Assembly: GCA_017523725.1 (NCBI GenBank)
Contig: JAFWVY010000004.1
Coordinates: forward strand, 1-38,735
Length of the DNA: 38,735 bases
Direction of reading: 5' to 3'
DNA from: Bacteroidales bacterium
Lineage (GTDB): Bacteria; Bacteroidota; Bacteroidia; Bacteroidales; UBA4181
Shown here: positions 15,269 through 23,717 of the stretch, in pieces
Layout: each line of letters starts with the position of its first letter
Numbering within the stretch: position 1 is the stretch's first letter
Notes under the pieces: model-generated
Databases searched by the model: none
The model's input: only the letters and a program-made list of their open reading frames with translations
What the model was told of the DNA's origin: nothing
Position numbers and translations under genes: made by a program

Positions 15269-18200
15269 TTTTTCCCGGTTTTGATGTGAAAGAAAAGCGC
15301 GTAAAGCACCGGTATAAACAGCAGCGTAATGAGCGTTCCCACCAGCAGACCGCCCATGATGGTCACGGCCAGGGAGCCGAACAGGTCGTCGGTCAGCAGC
15401 GGAATCATGCCGAGGATGGTGGTCATCGAGGCCATCATCACCGGACGGAAACGGCTCGAAGAACTGTTCAGCAGCGCCGTGACGGGCTCGGTGCCCTGGG
15501 CCAGCTGCAGGTTGATCTCATCCATCAGGATAATACCGTTCTTGATAATCATGCCGATGAGGCCGAGCACGCCGACGATGGCCACAAAGCCGAAGGTCTT
15601 GCCCGAAAGCAGCATGCCGTACACCACGCCGACAAACAGCAGCGGGATACAGCAGAAAATGATGATGGGCTTGCGGTAGTCCTTGAACAGCAGAATCAGA
15701 ATCATGACAATCAGAATGATAGCCAATGGGAAATTCTTGAACAGATACTGCGTGGACTGGTGGCTGGCGCTGTATTCGCCCTCCCAGGTATAACTGTAGC
15801 CCGCAGGCAGCGCCATGGCGGCGATCTGCTTGTCGAGACTCTGCCGCGCCACTTCCGTACTGACGCCGGCCGCAGGTTCGCACTGGGCGCGCATGGCCCG
15901 CTCGCCGTTATAGCGTATGACAATCGGGTCCTGCCAGGTAAAGGAAATACCGTTCGTAACCTGCGACAGCGGAATGGTCCGCAACGCGCCCGCCAGCAGG
16001 TCCTCCTCCTTGAGCGTACCCGTCATCAGGCCCGTCATCACCTCCTTGGTCAGATTCTGCAGCGGAGGCATCATGCCGAACACCGAAGCATTCTCAAGGT
16101 CGGACAGCGGCCGTCCGTCTTCGTCCACACTCTGCAGGTAGATGGTCTGACGGTGCCGCCCGTTGTAGAAGGTGCCGGTCGGGATACCTTCGGTGGCCGA
16201 CAGCAGCGACGTGCCGAGATCGGAGCGCGACAGCCCAAGTCCCCTGGCGATGGGCTGCGAATAGTTCACCTCGAGCATAGGTACCTCGTTCTCCCAGTCC
16301 GAACAGACCAGCCGCGTGTGGGTGTCCTGCCGCATGATGTCCATGGCCTGATCCGTCAGCTGTTTCAGCACCGCAGGGTCGGGTCCCTGGAACTGCAGTT
16401 CGATGGGATATTTCTTGTACATCAGGTTGTAACGCTTGATGCGCACATAGGCTTCGGGATAACGTCCGGACAGTTCATTCTGGATGTCTTCCATCGCTGC
16501 CACAAGCGCCTTCGACGAGACAAAATCCACGATGAGTTCGCCATAGGCGAGCGACGGCGTGGCGATGCTGCGCACCAGGTTGTAGCGGCCCGGCGTGCCG
16601 CCTGTCGAAATGGTGACATGCGCAACATCTTTCCGCGACCGCAGCCAGTCGGAAATTTCGGTCAGGTCGGCCCGCACCCGCGTGGAATTGTACACCTCGG
16701 GCAGCTTGTACTCAATGTAGCACTGGTCGTAATCCATGTCCGGGAAGAAACCCTGCGGGATGAAGCGGTAGCAGAAGACCGACGACAGCACCAGGACCAT
16801 CGCCACGAGTACGGCCATCACCCGGTGCGCCAGCACCCATCCGAGCACCGAGCGCAAGGTGCGGTAGGCCTTCGTGTCGTACACGTCGGTCTGGCCGGAA
16901 TCCGGGGTGACCGGACGCACATGCAGCTGACGGTCGGCCTGCAGCGGCACCAGCACCATGGCCAGCACCCAGCTCAGCATCAGCGAAACCGCCAGCACGA
17001 TGAACAGGTCGCGCACATACACGCCGGCCGTATCGGGCGAAAGGAAAATCGGGAAGAACGCCAGAATGGCGATGAGCGTGGCGCCGAGCAGCGCCAGCGA
17101 CGTCTTCTTGCCAATCGCCACCAGCGCCTCATGCCGCGGCTTGCCCTGCTGCAAGTCCACCAGGATGCCGTCCACGATGACGATGGCATTGTCCACCAGC
17201 ATGCCCATGGCCAGGATGAACGATCCGAGCGACACGCGTTGCAGCGTGCCGTGGAAATAGTTGAGCACGAAGAAAGAACCCAGCACGATAATCAGCAGAT
17301 TGGCCCCGATGATGAGGCCGCTGCGGAAGCCCATGGTGAACATCAGCACCACGATGACAATCAGGATGGATTCCACCAGGTTCACCATAAAGGTAGTCAG
17401 GGCGCTCACCACGCGTTCCGACTGGAAAAACACCTTGTGGAACGCAATGCCGGCCGGAACCGGACCGGCCTGCAGCCGCTGTATGGTCTGCTCCACCCGG
17501 CGGCCCACCTTGGTGATGTCGGTGCCGTTCTCGGCCGCGACAAGAATACCGAAGGCATGCTGCCCGTCGTAAATCAGCTCGTTCCGGACAGGCGTCTCGT
17601 AGCTTGTGGTCACCGTGGCGATGTCCCGCAGGCGGAGCTGGTCTCTTTCATGCCCCTGCAGCAGCAGGTTGCCGATATCCTCGGCCGTGCGGTAGCGGTC
17701 GTCCACCGTCACGCGGACGCGGTAGTCGCCACTGTTGTAATAGCCGGAATAAACCGTCTCGTTCTGGCCCGAAAGCGTCGAGAACACATCCAGCGGATGC
17801 ACGCCGAGCTGGGCCATGCGTTCCTGCATCACGTCGATGCGGATGCACTCGTCACGCTGGCCGTATATCTGCACCTTGCCCACGCCGGGGACGTTGCGCA
17901 GTTCGCGCTGCACAAGCTCCGCATAGTCGTTAAGTTCCTTGTCGGAGAACCCGTCGGAGGTCATGGCGTAGAACAGGCCGTACATATCGCCGAAATCATC
18001 CCGCACGTCCACCGTCATGACACCTTCGGGCAGCGAGGAACGCACATCGTTCACCTTGCGGCGCAGAATATCCCAGATCTGCTCGACGCGGTCGTCTGGC
18101 ACCGTCTTCTCGAGCGAGACCTCCATCAGCATCAGATTGTCGGTCGAACGGGTCGTCACATATTCAACACCGCTCATCGCCCGGACGGCGCGCTCCATCA

Positions 18201-18396
18201 CTTCGGCCACCTCGAGTTCGACCTCGTAGGCCGAAGCGCCCGGATAGGTCACCACCACCATGGCCTGCTTGACCTTGATCTCCGGATCTTCGAGCTTGCT
18301 CATGTTGTAGAAAGCCTTGATGCCTCCCACAACCAATACGGCCGCCAGGAAATAGACCAGGCGGCGGTTGTTCAGTGCCCAGGAACTGAGGTCCAT
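15265..18396 (-). CDS. RND efflux transporter, inner-membrane permease (AcrB/MdtB type)
   Basis: A 1043-residue RND pump with twelve predicted membrane segments in the usual 1+5 and 1+5 layout and two large periplasmic loops. TM4 carries GMLVDNAIVIVDG, the RND proton-relay region in its VDN form, and the second half has GLIGMIIKNGIILMDEI. It exports drugs or other amphiphiles by proton antiport. The ATG at 18396 overlaps the adaptor stop (TGATG); a GTG one codon earlier is an alternative start. Substrate cannot be deduced. Cognate adaptor and outer channel flank it. Confidence 0.92.
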   Translation of the reverse strand: MDLSSWALNNRRLVYFLAAVLVVGGIKAFYNMSKLEDPEIKVKQAMVVVTYPGASAYEVELEVAEVMERAVRAMSGVEYVTTRSTDNLMLMEVSLEKTVPDDRVEQIWDILRRKVNDVRSSLPEGVMTVDVRDDFGDMYGLFYAMTSDGFSDKELNDYAELVQRELRNVPGVGKVQIYGQRDECIRIDVMQERMAQLGVHPLDVFSTLSGQNETVYSGYYNSGDYRVRVTVDDRYRTAEDIGNLLLQGHERDQLRLRDIATVTTSYETPVRNELIYDGQHAFGILVAAENGTDITKVGRRVEQTIQRLQAGPVPAGIAFHKVFFQSERVVSALTTFMVNLVESILIVIVVLMFTMGFRSGLIIGANLLIIVLGSFFVLNYFHGTLQRVSLGSFILAMGMLVDNAIVIVDGILVDLQQGKPRHEALVAIGKKTSLALLGATLIAILAFFPIFLSPDTAGVYVRDLFIVLAVSLMLSWVLAMVLVPLQADRQLHVRPVTPDSGQTDVYDTKAYRTLRSVLGWVLAHRVMAVLVAMVLVLSSVFCYRFIPQGFFPDMDYDQCYIEYKLPEVYNSTRVRADLTEISDWLRSRKDVAHVTISTGGTPGRYNLVRSIATPSLAYGELIVDFVSSKALVAAMEDIQNELSGRYPEAYVRIKRYNLMYKKYPIELQFQGPDPAVLKQLTDQAMDIMRQDTHTRLVCSDWENEVPMLEVNYSQPIARGLGLSRSDLGTSLLSATEGIPTGTFYNGRHRQTIYLQSVDEDGRPLSDLENASVFGMMPPLQNLTKEVMTGLMTGTLKEEDLLAGALRTIPLSQVTNGISFTWQDPIVIRYNGERAMRAQCEPAAGVSTEVARQSLDKQIAAMALPAGYSYTWEGEYSASHQSTQYLFKNFPLAIILIVMILILLFKDYRKPIIIFCCIPLLFVGVVYGMLLSGKTFGFVAIVGVLGLIGMIIKNGIILMDEINLQLAQGTEPVTALLNSSSSRFRPVMMASMTTILGMIPLLTDDLFGSLAVTIMGGLLVGTLITLLFIPVLYALFFHIKTGKK

Positions 18397-19463
18397 CACA
18401 GCAACCCTCCAATATTGGTCGCAGAAACAGGCGGCAACAGGCGGACCTTCTGGCCCTGCTCCACCGCATGTACACCGGCCGTCACGACGATTTCGCCGGC
18501 GCGGACGCCATCGCGGATTACCATCGTGCCATTGTCAAGCAAAGATTCGACCGTCACATTACGCAAGTCAACCGTCTGCATATCAGGATTGTAAACCCAT
18601 ACACACGATTTACCGTCCAGGGCAAAGACCGCCGGGGCCGGCAGCTGCATCCGGGCATTTTCCTCACTGCGGTAGGTGATGGTCACCATGGCCGACATAC
18701 CCGGTGTCGGAAGATCCTCGTACGACACGGGCAGCATCCGGAGCACCATGGTATAAAGCTGGTTCAGATTGGCTTTCTGTTTCAGGCCGATCAGTTCCAA
18801 TGGATACGAGCGGCCAGGATAAAGTTCTATGCGGCAGTCGAAAGATTCGAAATCCGCCCGGCGCATATAGTCGGCCGACGGAATGTTGATCTCGATTTCG
18901 GGCAGTCCGGCGTTGATCATCGAAATCACCGGCATGCCGGCGCTGACCGTCTCGTGCGCATCGAAGTACACCTGCTCGATATAGCCGTCGAACGGCGCAT
19001 AGAGCCTGGTGTCGGCCAGCGCATTGCGGTGCGCCTCATATTTGGCCGAGATCTGCTGGAGGCCATAAAGCGCCTTTTCGTAGTCGCTCTTCGAGGCGCT
19101 CTGTTTCTCGTAGAGCTCCATCACCCGCGAAGCCTCGTTCCTTATCTGGTTGTACTCGGCTTCGGTGGCTGAGAGCTGGGTGCGGTAGTCGCGATCGTCC
19201 ATCTCGGCAATCAGCGTTCCCTTGCGCACGAAAGTGCCCTGACGGGCCGGCATGCGCAGCAGCGTCCCGCTCACCTTGAAGGCAATGTCCAGGTCGGAAG
19301 CCGCCTTGACCTTGCCCGGGAAAGTGGCCGTGACATTCTGCTGATAGACACGTACCGTATCCGTCTTGACCACAGGCTCCGACGGCGTTCCCGCCGAATG
19401 CCGATGGCAGGCGCACAGTACGGAAAGCAGCGTCATGCAAAAAAACAAGTGGCTAAGTTTCAT
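18396..19463 (-). CDS. RND efflux periplasmic adaptor (HlyD/MFP), lipoprotein
   Basis: A 355-residue membrane fusion protein. The N-terminus ends LLSVLCAC, a lipobox (Cys near residue 19), so it is anchored in a membrane as a lipoprotein. A barrel-sandwich start (VTATFPGKVKAASDLDIAFK), a short coiled-coil hairpin (about 95-150) and the return strand YAPFDGYIEQVYFDAHETV are visible. It bridges the pump and the TolC-like channel. It starts 8 bases after the trxB stop, so it may be transcribed with trxB or from a weak promoter in the trxB tail. Confidence 0.9.
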   Translation of the reverse strand: MKLSHLFFCMTLLSVLCACHRHSAGTPSEPVVKTDTVRVYQQNVTATFPGKVKAASDLDIAFKVSGTLLRMPARQGTFVRKGTLIAEMDDRDYRTQLSATEAEYNQIRNEASRVMELYEKQSASKSDYEKALYGLQQISAKYEAHRNALADTRLYAPFDGYIEQVYFDAHETVSAGMPVISMINAGLPEIEINIPSADYMRRADFESFDCRIELYPGRSYPLELIGLKQKANLNQLYTMVLRMLPVSYEDLPTPGMSAMVTITYRSEENARMQLPAPAVFALDGKSCVWVYNPDMQTVDLRNVTVESLLDNGTMVIRDGVRAGEIVVTAGVHAVEQGQKVRLLPPVSATNIGGLL

Positions 19464-19471
19464 GATGTTAA

Positions 19472-20395
19472 TTATAAAGATTTAAGATAACGTTCTGCTT
19501 CGAGGGCCGCCTGACAGCCACTGCCAGCCGCCACGATGGCCTGACGGAAATGCGGGTCCTGCACGTCGCCGCAGGCAAAGACGCCGGGGCATCCGGTCGC
19601 CGTGGAGTCGGGCTTGGTAATGATGTAACCCTGGGCGTCCGTCTGCAGGAAAGGCCGGAAAATCTCCGTATTGGGATGATGGCCGATGGCCAGGAAGAAC
19701 CCGTCGATATCGATCTGCCGCTCGTGCCCGTCGCGGTGCACCAGCACGGCACCCTTCAGCGCCTCCTCGCCGACCAATTCCCTGGTCTGGTAGCCGAAAA
19801 GAATCTCGATGTTCGGTATGGCGGCGATGCGCTCCTGCATGGCCTGCGAAGCCCGCAGCACGTCGCGCCGGACAATCATGTAAACCTTGGCGCACAGCCC
19901 GGCCAGATAGGACGCCTCCTCGCAGGCCGTGTCGCCGCCGCCCACGACGGCCACCGTCTTCTTGCGGTAGAAGAAGCCGTCGCATGTGGCACAGGCCGAC
20001 ACACCCCTGCCCTTGAGCCGTTCTTCGGACGGCAGGCCCAGATAGGCCGCCGAGGCGCCGGTGGCGATAATCACCGTGTCGGCCTCCACGACCGACGCGC
20101 CGTCCACGGTCAGCCGGTGCGGTCCGCCGGTGGCGAAATCGACCGCCGTTATAGACTCATAGCGCACCACCGTGCCGAAACGCTCGGCCTGGCGCCGGAA
20201 ATCCTCCATCATGTCGAAACCCGAATCACCGTCCGGATAGCCCGGAAAATTCTCAATCTCCGTGGTCGTCGTGAGCTGGCCGCCCGCCTGCATGCCCGTG
20301 AAGACCACCGGCTGCAGACCGGCGCGCGCCACATAGATGGCAGCCGTGTAACCGGCCGGTCCCGAGCCTATAATCAGACATTTAATGTGTTCCAT
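19472..20395 (-). CDS. trxB: Thioredoxin-disulfide reductase
   Basis: A 307-residue (311 from the alternative start at 20407) FAD/NADPH enzyme. GSGPAGYTAAIY binds FAD, VVGGGDTACEEA binds NADPH and the redox-active pair is SACATCDGFF. The C-terminal GVFACGDVQDPHFRQAIVAAG is the second FAD motif. It reduces thioredoxin in the cytoplasm. The ATG at 20395 (MEHIKCLIIG) matches the usual family length. It is the first gene in line with the RND operon and has its own promoter. Confidence 0.95.
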   Translation of the reverse strand: MEHIKCLIIGSGPAGYTAAIYVARAGLQPVVFTGMQAGGQLTTTTEIENFPGYPDGDSGFDMMEDFRRQAERFGTVVRYESITAVDFATGGPHRLTVDGASVVEADTVIIATGASAAYLGLPSEERLKGRGVSACATCDGFFYRKKTVAVVGGGDTACEEASYLAGLCAKVYMIVRRDVLRASQAMQERIAAIPNIEILFGYQTRELVGEEALKGAVLVHRDGHERQIDIDGFFLAIGHHPNTEIFRPFLQTDAQGYIITKPDSTATGCPGVFACGDVQDPHFRQAIVAAGSGCQAALEAERYLKSL

Positions 20396-20417
20396 AACAT
20401 ATATCATTTAAAACCCG

Positions 20418-20425
20418 CAAATATA
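20418..20425 (-). promoter_or_regulatory. -7 box of trxB
   Basis: TATATTTG on the minus strand, 22 bases upstream of the chosen trxB ATG, matches TAnnTTTG. Confidence 0.6.
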
Positions 20426-20503
20426 CTGAAAAAAACGCATGGGCATCGCCAAAGTCCCGCCCGGCCTTGGATTTTTGGCCACCAATCGCTAATTTCGCCC
20501 ATT

Positions 20504-20992
20504 ATGGAAATCACAGAAACCACAGCTCTCATCCGGCTCGGCGTCAGCCTGCTGCTCGGCGCTGCCATCGGCCTGGAACGGGAATACCACCGGCATCCGG
20601 CAGGCCTCCGCACTTTCACCCTCATCACGGTCTCCTCGACCATGGCCATGCTGGTGTCGATCTACATCTGCGAGCAGCATCCGCATCTGCTCAACGGCGA
20701 CCCGGGACGCATCGCCGCCCAGGTGCTCACCGGCATCGGCTTCATCGGTGCAGGCCTCATCCTCAAGCACGCCGACGGCGTCACCGGCCTGACCACGGCC
20801 GCCTGCATCTTCTCTGCCGCCTGCATCGGCCTGGCAGTGGGCGCCGGCATGATCCTGATTTCTGTGGCCGTCACCTGCGCCGTTGTCGTCATCCTGATAT
20901 CGTCGTCGTTCATCCATGCCATGCGCCGGAAACTGCAGCCCGAAAAGAAGCCGGCACCGCACGACGCCCCGGAATTTGACGACCGCGCCTGA
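20504..20992 (+). CDS. MgtC/SapB family membrane protein
   Basis: A 162-residue protein with the MgtC N-terminal signature: LGAAIGLEREYHRHPAGLRT, then VLTGIGFIGAGLILKH and GLTTAACIFSAACIGLAVG, over four hydrophobic helices. The family is linked to survival under low magnesium or inside hosts in some pathogens and to unknown transport-related functions elsewhere. The tail (HAMRRKLQPEKK) is cytoplasmic-like. It is transcribed divergently from trxB with a short upstream region; no strong promoter match was found. Confidence 0.88.
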   Translation: MEITETTALIRLGVSLLLGAAIGLEREYHRHPAGLRTFTLITVSSTMAMLVSIYICEQHPHLLNGDPGRIAAQVLTGIGFIGAGLILKHADGVTGLTTAACIFSAACIGLAVGAGMILISVAVTCAVVVILISSSFIHAMRRKLQPEKKPAPHDAPEFDDRA

Positions 20993-21013
20993 CGGTTCTG
21001 CCGGAATTCTGCG

Positions 21014-21021
21014 TATCTTTG
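21014..21021 (+). promoter_or_regulatory. -7 box of the small protein gene
   Basis: TATCTTTG followed by a leader of about 55 bases before the ATG at 21076. A -33 element is not clear. Confidence 0.6.
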
Positions 21022-21075
21022 CGCCGTTCCGGCGGAGACCCTCTCCCCCGCACCATTAACCTTAAATAAATTGAT

Positions 21076-21348
21076 ATGGCAAGTAAACGCGACCTTAAGA
21101 AAGATATCCGGTATCTTACAAACGAACTGCTGGGTGAATGCTATCTGTACACCTGCTTTCACGAAGACGACGAATCACAGGCCAAGGCAGACGAGGCCAT
21201 GAAAGCCATCGCATTGCGTCACAACGAATTAATAGAACGCATCAACCGCGGACCGCAGGAACAGACCAAGGCCGCCGTCAAGGCTTTCTACAGCGAAATA
21301 GGTGACGACATGGTCTCCATGATCGACATTTTAGACAAAATGGCATAG
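21076..21348 (+). CDS. Small conserved Bacteroidetes protein of unknown function
   Basis: A 90-residue, charged, alpha-helical, soluble protein beginning MASKRDLKKDIRYLTNELL. Proteins with a KRDLKKDI N-terminus recur in Bacteroidetes near the same kinds of genes, but no function is known to me. It has its own promoter, lies directly upstream of hsp20 and its last coding bases form one arm of an inverted repeat that extends past the stop codon. A link with stress response is only positional. Confidence 0.72.
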   Translation: MASKRDLKKDIRYLTNELLGECYLYTCFHEDDESQAKADEAMKAIALRHNELIERINRGPQEQTKAAVKAFYSEIGDDMVSMIDILDKMA

Positions 21349-21377
21349 CCAAACCGGCCAAATTCTGCCATTTTGTC
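21334..21377. repeat. 12-bp inverted repeat between the small gene and hsp20
   Basis: GACAAAATGGCA (21334-21345) and TGCCATTTTGTC (21366-21377) are perfectly complementary around a 20-base loop. The left arm is the end of the preceding coding sequence. There is no T tract, so a terminator is less likely than a regulator-binding or transcript-processing element. The right arm also places a TTTTG at a -33-like distance (21 bases) before CGCATTTG at 21397-21404, a weak promoter candidate. Confidence 0.6.
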
Positions 21378-21378
21378 A

Positions 21379-21482
21379 TAAATCCTCCATTGGCATCGCA
21401 TTTGAAACAACCGTTGCCGAACGCGTCAGCGCGCGGGACGAGTTCAAAAAATGAATGTGAAACAATGTCAATGGAGGATTTA
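21379..21482 (+). promoter_or_regulatory. Long-range complementarity covering the hsp20 Shine-Dalgarno
   Basis: TAAATCCTCCATTGGCA (21379-21395) can pair over 17 bases (16 Watson-Crick and one G-U) with TGTCAATGGAGGATTTA (21466-21482), which contains the Shine-Dalgarno GGAGG (21473-21477). If both arms are in the mRNA the ribosome-binding site of this heat-shock gene is sequestered, as in RNA thermometers. If transcription begins near 21410 the left arm is absent and the repeat would act as DNA. Confidence 0.5.
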
Positions 21483-21485
21483 ATT

Positions 21486-21917
21486 ATGTTACCCGTTTTC
21501 AGAAAAAACAACCAAGATTTTCTGCCTGCTTTTGCAAGCGCGTTTTTCGACGACAATTTTCCGGCCTTGTTCCCGAACAGCGAGGCATGGAGCCTCACAC
21601 CGGCGGTGAACATCTCCGAAAATGACAAAGAATACCGCATCGAAGTGGCGGCGCCCGGCGTCGACAAGCAAGACTTCAAGATCAACTTGGAGAAGAATGA
21701 GCTGACGGTTTCCTGCCACAAGGAGACCTCCAACGAGAAGAAAGAAGGAAAGAACCTGCGCAAGGAGTTTTCTTACACCAACTTCTCCCGTTCGTTCATC
21801 TTGCCTGACAAGGCCGATGCCGAAGCGGTCTCCGCTTCGTACGACAACGGTGTCCTGAACCTGGTCATCCCGAAGACCGAGACGAAGTCGACATCCAGAC
21901 AGATTGCCATCGCATAA
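21486..21917 (+). CDS. Hsp20/alpha-crystallin small heat-shock protein
   Basis: A 143-residue chaperone. The alpha-crystallin domain runs from about residue 38 (LTPAVNISENDKEYRIEVAA) through PGVDKQDFKINLEKNELTVS to the beta-strand GVLNLVIPK, and the C-terminus TSRQIAIA holds the I-x-I oligomerisation motif. It binds unfolding proteins in the cytoplasm without ATP. The start ATG follows GGAGG by 8 bases, rare strength for this genome; the same GGAGG is complementary to a segment about 95 bases upstream. The longer in-frame extension to 21390 is not credible as protein. Confidence 0.92.
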   Translation: MLPVFRKNNQDFLPAFASAFFDDNFPALFPNSEAWSLTPAVNISENDKEYRIEVAAPGVDKQDFKINLEKNELTVSCHKETSNEKKEGKNLRKEFSYTNFSRSFILPDKADAEAVSASYDNGVLNLVIPKTETKSTSRQIAIA

Positions 21918-22003
21918 CCGGCCGTCCGGCCGGGCCGGACCCCGCCGGACCGGGAACGCAGTTTCCGCCGACGTCCGGGTGTCCGGCAAGCGGTGAGTAA
22001 AAA

Positions 22004-22040
22004 AAACACCCGCAAGTCTCTGCAAGGCCTGCGGGTGTTT
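22004..22040. terminator. Bidirectional terminator between hsp20 and the GH10 gene
   Basis: AAACACCCGCA (22004-22014) pairs perfectly with TGCGGGTGTTT (22030-22040) around a 15-base loop. An A run before and T-rich sequence after the stem give U tracts on both transcripts, fitting the convergent genes. Confidence 0.85.
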
Positions 22041-22061
22041 CTGTTTATATACTTCCCTGTC

Positions 22062-23333
22062 CTACTTGAAGTCGCGGACGGTGTAGTAAACCGGTTTGCG
22101 CTGATACTCGCCGTCGAACAGCAGCGGATAGTTGTTGGCACCCAGCCAGGAATCACGGTCGCTGACATTCCAGAACGTCACGCAAGAAATGTTATTCCTG
22201 TACTTACGCAGAATCTCGAAGATATCGGCATACTTCTTCGCCTGCTGCTGCTGGATTTCCTCGGTATAGACCTGCCCGTCGCCGCGGCTGAACTGCAGAC
22301 CGCCGCCCGCCTCCTGGTTGATGCGGATGTCGAACTCGGTAATCTGGATATCGTCAACCAGTTCGAGATACATGTTGATGGCCTTCTCGAAATCCTCGAG
22401 CTTCGGGTTGTCGAAGATGTTGTAATGGCCCTGCATGCCGATACCGGTGATGGGCGCGCCCTCTGCCTTGAGTTTCTTGACCATGTTGTAGATGTAAGTT
22501 CTCTTGGCAGGCGTCCAGGCGCTGTAGTCGTTGTAGAACAGACCGGCCTCGGGATCGGCCTCGTGGGCCCAGATAAAGGCGTTCTTGATGAACTCGTCAC
22601 CGCAGAGCTGGTAGGCCTGCGACTTGCGAAACGAATCCTCATAAGAGGCATCGGGGTTGTTGGCGTCGCTCATGGCTTCGTTAACCACGTCCCAGCAGTA
22701 AACAACATCCTTGTAACGGTTGATGACGGTCTGGATATGTACCTTGAGGGAATCGTAGAATTCCTCCTTGCTGGCCTGGGCATACTTGGGCGTTCTGGTC
22801 ACCTGCGGGGCAGGCGCTGCATTGCCACGGGCACCGCCATTGGGACGCTGGCCGCCGAAACCGCCGAAGCCGCCGAAGCCACCACGGCCCCCGAAGCCAC
22901 CACGGCCCCCGAAGGCAGGCCGCTCAATCCACACGGTATCCCCCTTCTCGTCCAGTTCGACCACGGGATTGCCGTCCTTGTCGTACTTGGTGAACATCCA
23001 GGTCGCAAACTGGCTGTGCCATACAAGCGTGTGGCCACGCATCTTGATGCCATGCGCACGGCAGAAATTGGCGATGGCGTCGGCTCTCTCGAAGTTCCAT
23101 ACGCCGGGCCGCGGATGAATCTCACCCGGTTTCATGCAGTTCTCAGCCGTGATACTGTTGAACTCCTTGAGAATGAGAGCGGCCTGGATAGAATCGGCCA
23201 CGTTGCGCTCGGTGACGGCGACACCGATCTTGAAATAGTTCTTGTAGGCATCCTTAAGACCGGGGTCTTTGGGGCCGCAGGCGCCCAGCAATGCCACGGA
23301 GGCCGCCAGGGCAAAGAATAATAACTTTTTCAT
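22062..23333 (-). CDS. GH10 endo-1,4-beta-xylanase lipoprotein with Gly/Phe-rich insert
   Basis: A 423-residue enzyme. The N-terminus ends VALLGAC, a lipobox (Cys19), so the enzyme is probably surface- or membrane-tethered. The GH10 barrel shows ITAENCMKPGEIHP, RGHTLVWHSQ, the acid/base Glu219 in WDVVNEAMSD and the nucleophile Glu333 in ITEFDIRI. It hydrolyses xylan backbones. Between the HTLVWHSQ strand and WDVVNEA strand lies a glycine/phenylalanine/arginine-rich low-complexity segment (about residues 140-170, repeated GGF/GGRGG units) that ordinary GH10 domains lack. It should cooperate with GH115 and CE1 genes. It has its own promoter and terminator. Confidence 0.93.
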   Translation of the reverse strand: MKKLLFFALAASVALLGACGPKDPGLKDAYKNYFKIGVAVTERNVADSIQAALILKEFNSITAENCMKPGEIHPRPGVWNFERADAIANFCRAHGIKMRGHTLVWHSQFATWMFTKYDKDGNPVVELDEKGDTVWIERPAFGGRGGFGGRGGFGGFGGFGGQRPNGGARGNAAPAPQVTRTPKYAQASKEEFYDSLKVHIQTVINRYKDVVYCWDVVNEAMSDANNPDASYEDSFRKSQAYQLCGDEFIKNAFIWAHEADPEAGLFYNDYSAWTPAKRTYIYNMVKKLKAEGAPITGIGMQGHYNIFDNPKLEDFEKAINMYLELVDDIQITEFDIRINQEAGGGLQFSRGDGQVYTEEIQQQQAKKYADIFEILRKYRNNISCVTFWNVSDRDSWLGANNYPLLFDGEYQRKPVYYTVRDFK

Positions 23334-23421
23334 TTGCAGATAATTATGCTTATTAATAGTTGAAAATATCGTGCTTCGAAATAACGTGTCTGGTTCCAGT
23401 CTGACAACTTCGTATAATTCG

Positions 23422-23429
23422 CAAATATA
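23422..23429 (-). promoter_or_regulatory. -7 box of the GH10 xylanase gene
   Basis: TATATTTG on the minus strand predicts a leader of about 80 bases before the xylanase ATG. No good -33 was found. Confidence 0.5.
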
Positions 23430-23527
23430 GCAACATTTCTGTCAGTTTGCGCCTGCCTGTGCTCAACATTGTTTTATCCCTGGTGAGAGGGCTTTGTTCC
23501 GAAGCTTCCGAAACTTACGAAGGTTCC

Positions 23528-23642
23528 GAAGGAATATGCTTCTCAGACGTCGCGCCTGCGGCGCGACCCTTCCCACGGCTTTCAGCCGCGGGTCCCTTCC
23601 TCTGGGCCGAGGCCGGCAACTGTCTTCGAAGCATATTCCTTC
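23528..23642. repeat. Multi-hairpin palindromic element closed by a 15-bp inverted repeat
   Basis: GAAGGAATATGCTTC (23528-23542) and its exact reverse complement GAAGCATATTCCTTC (23628-23642) close a 115-base segment. Inside are an 8-bp hairpin GTCGCGCC-TGC-GGCGCGAC (23549-23567) and a 9-position hairpin with one mismatch (23572-23592). No target-site duplication or transposase is seen, so a small non-autonomous element, a structured RNA or a protein-binding DNA structure are all possible. Confidence 0.65.
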
Positions 23643-23709
23643 TCCACTTATCGACAGCTCCGGCTGGAGGGATAATCTTTACGCCCCGGCAGAAATGCAC
23701 AAAAAATAT

Positions 23710-23717
23710 TAACTTTG
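23710..23717 (+). promoter_or_regulatory. -7 box almost touching the HTH gene start codon
   Basis: TAACTTTG ends 4 bases before the ATG at 23722, so the transcript would be leaderless or nearly so. A weaker box, TAATCTTTA near 23672, would give a leader of about 30 bases instead. Confidence 0.5.

Noticed and set aside
15208..18594. A very long open frame (over 1100 codons) on the plus strand opposite the RND pump
   Set aside because: Composition (rich in His, Arg and Gln) is that of a mirror frame of a high-GC membrane protein gene; the minus strand carries clear RND, adaptor and channel motifs.
21392..21408. Sigma-54-type -24/-12 promoter (TTGGCATCGCATTTGAA) upstream of hsp20
   Set aside because: The GG is present, but the -12 GC is GA and the left half overlaps the long-range repeat; evidence is too thin to call, although not excluded.
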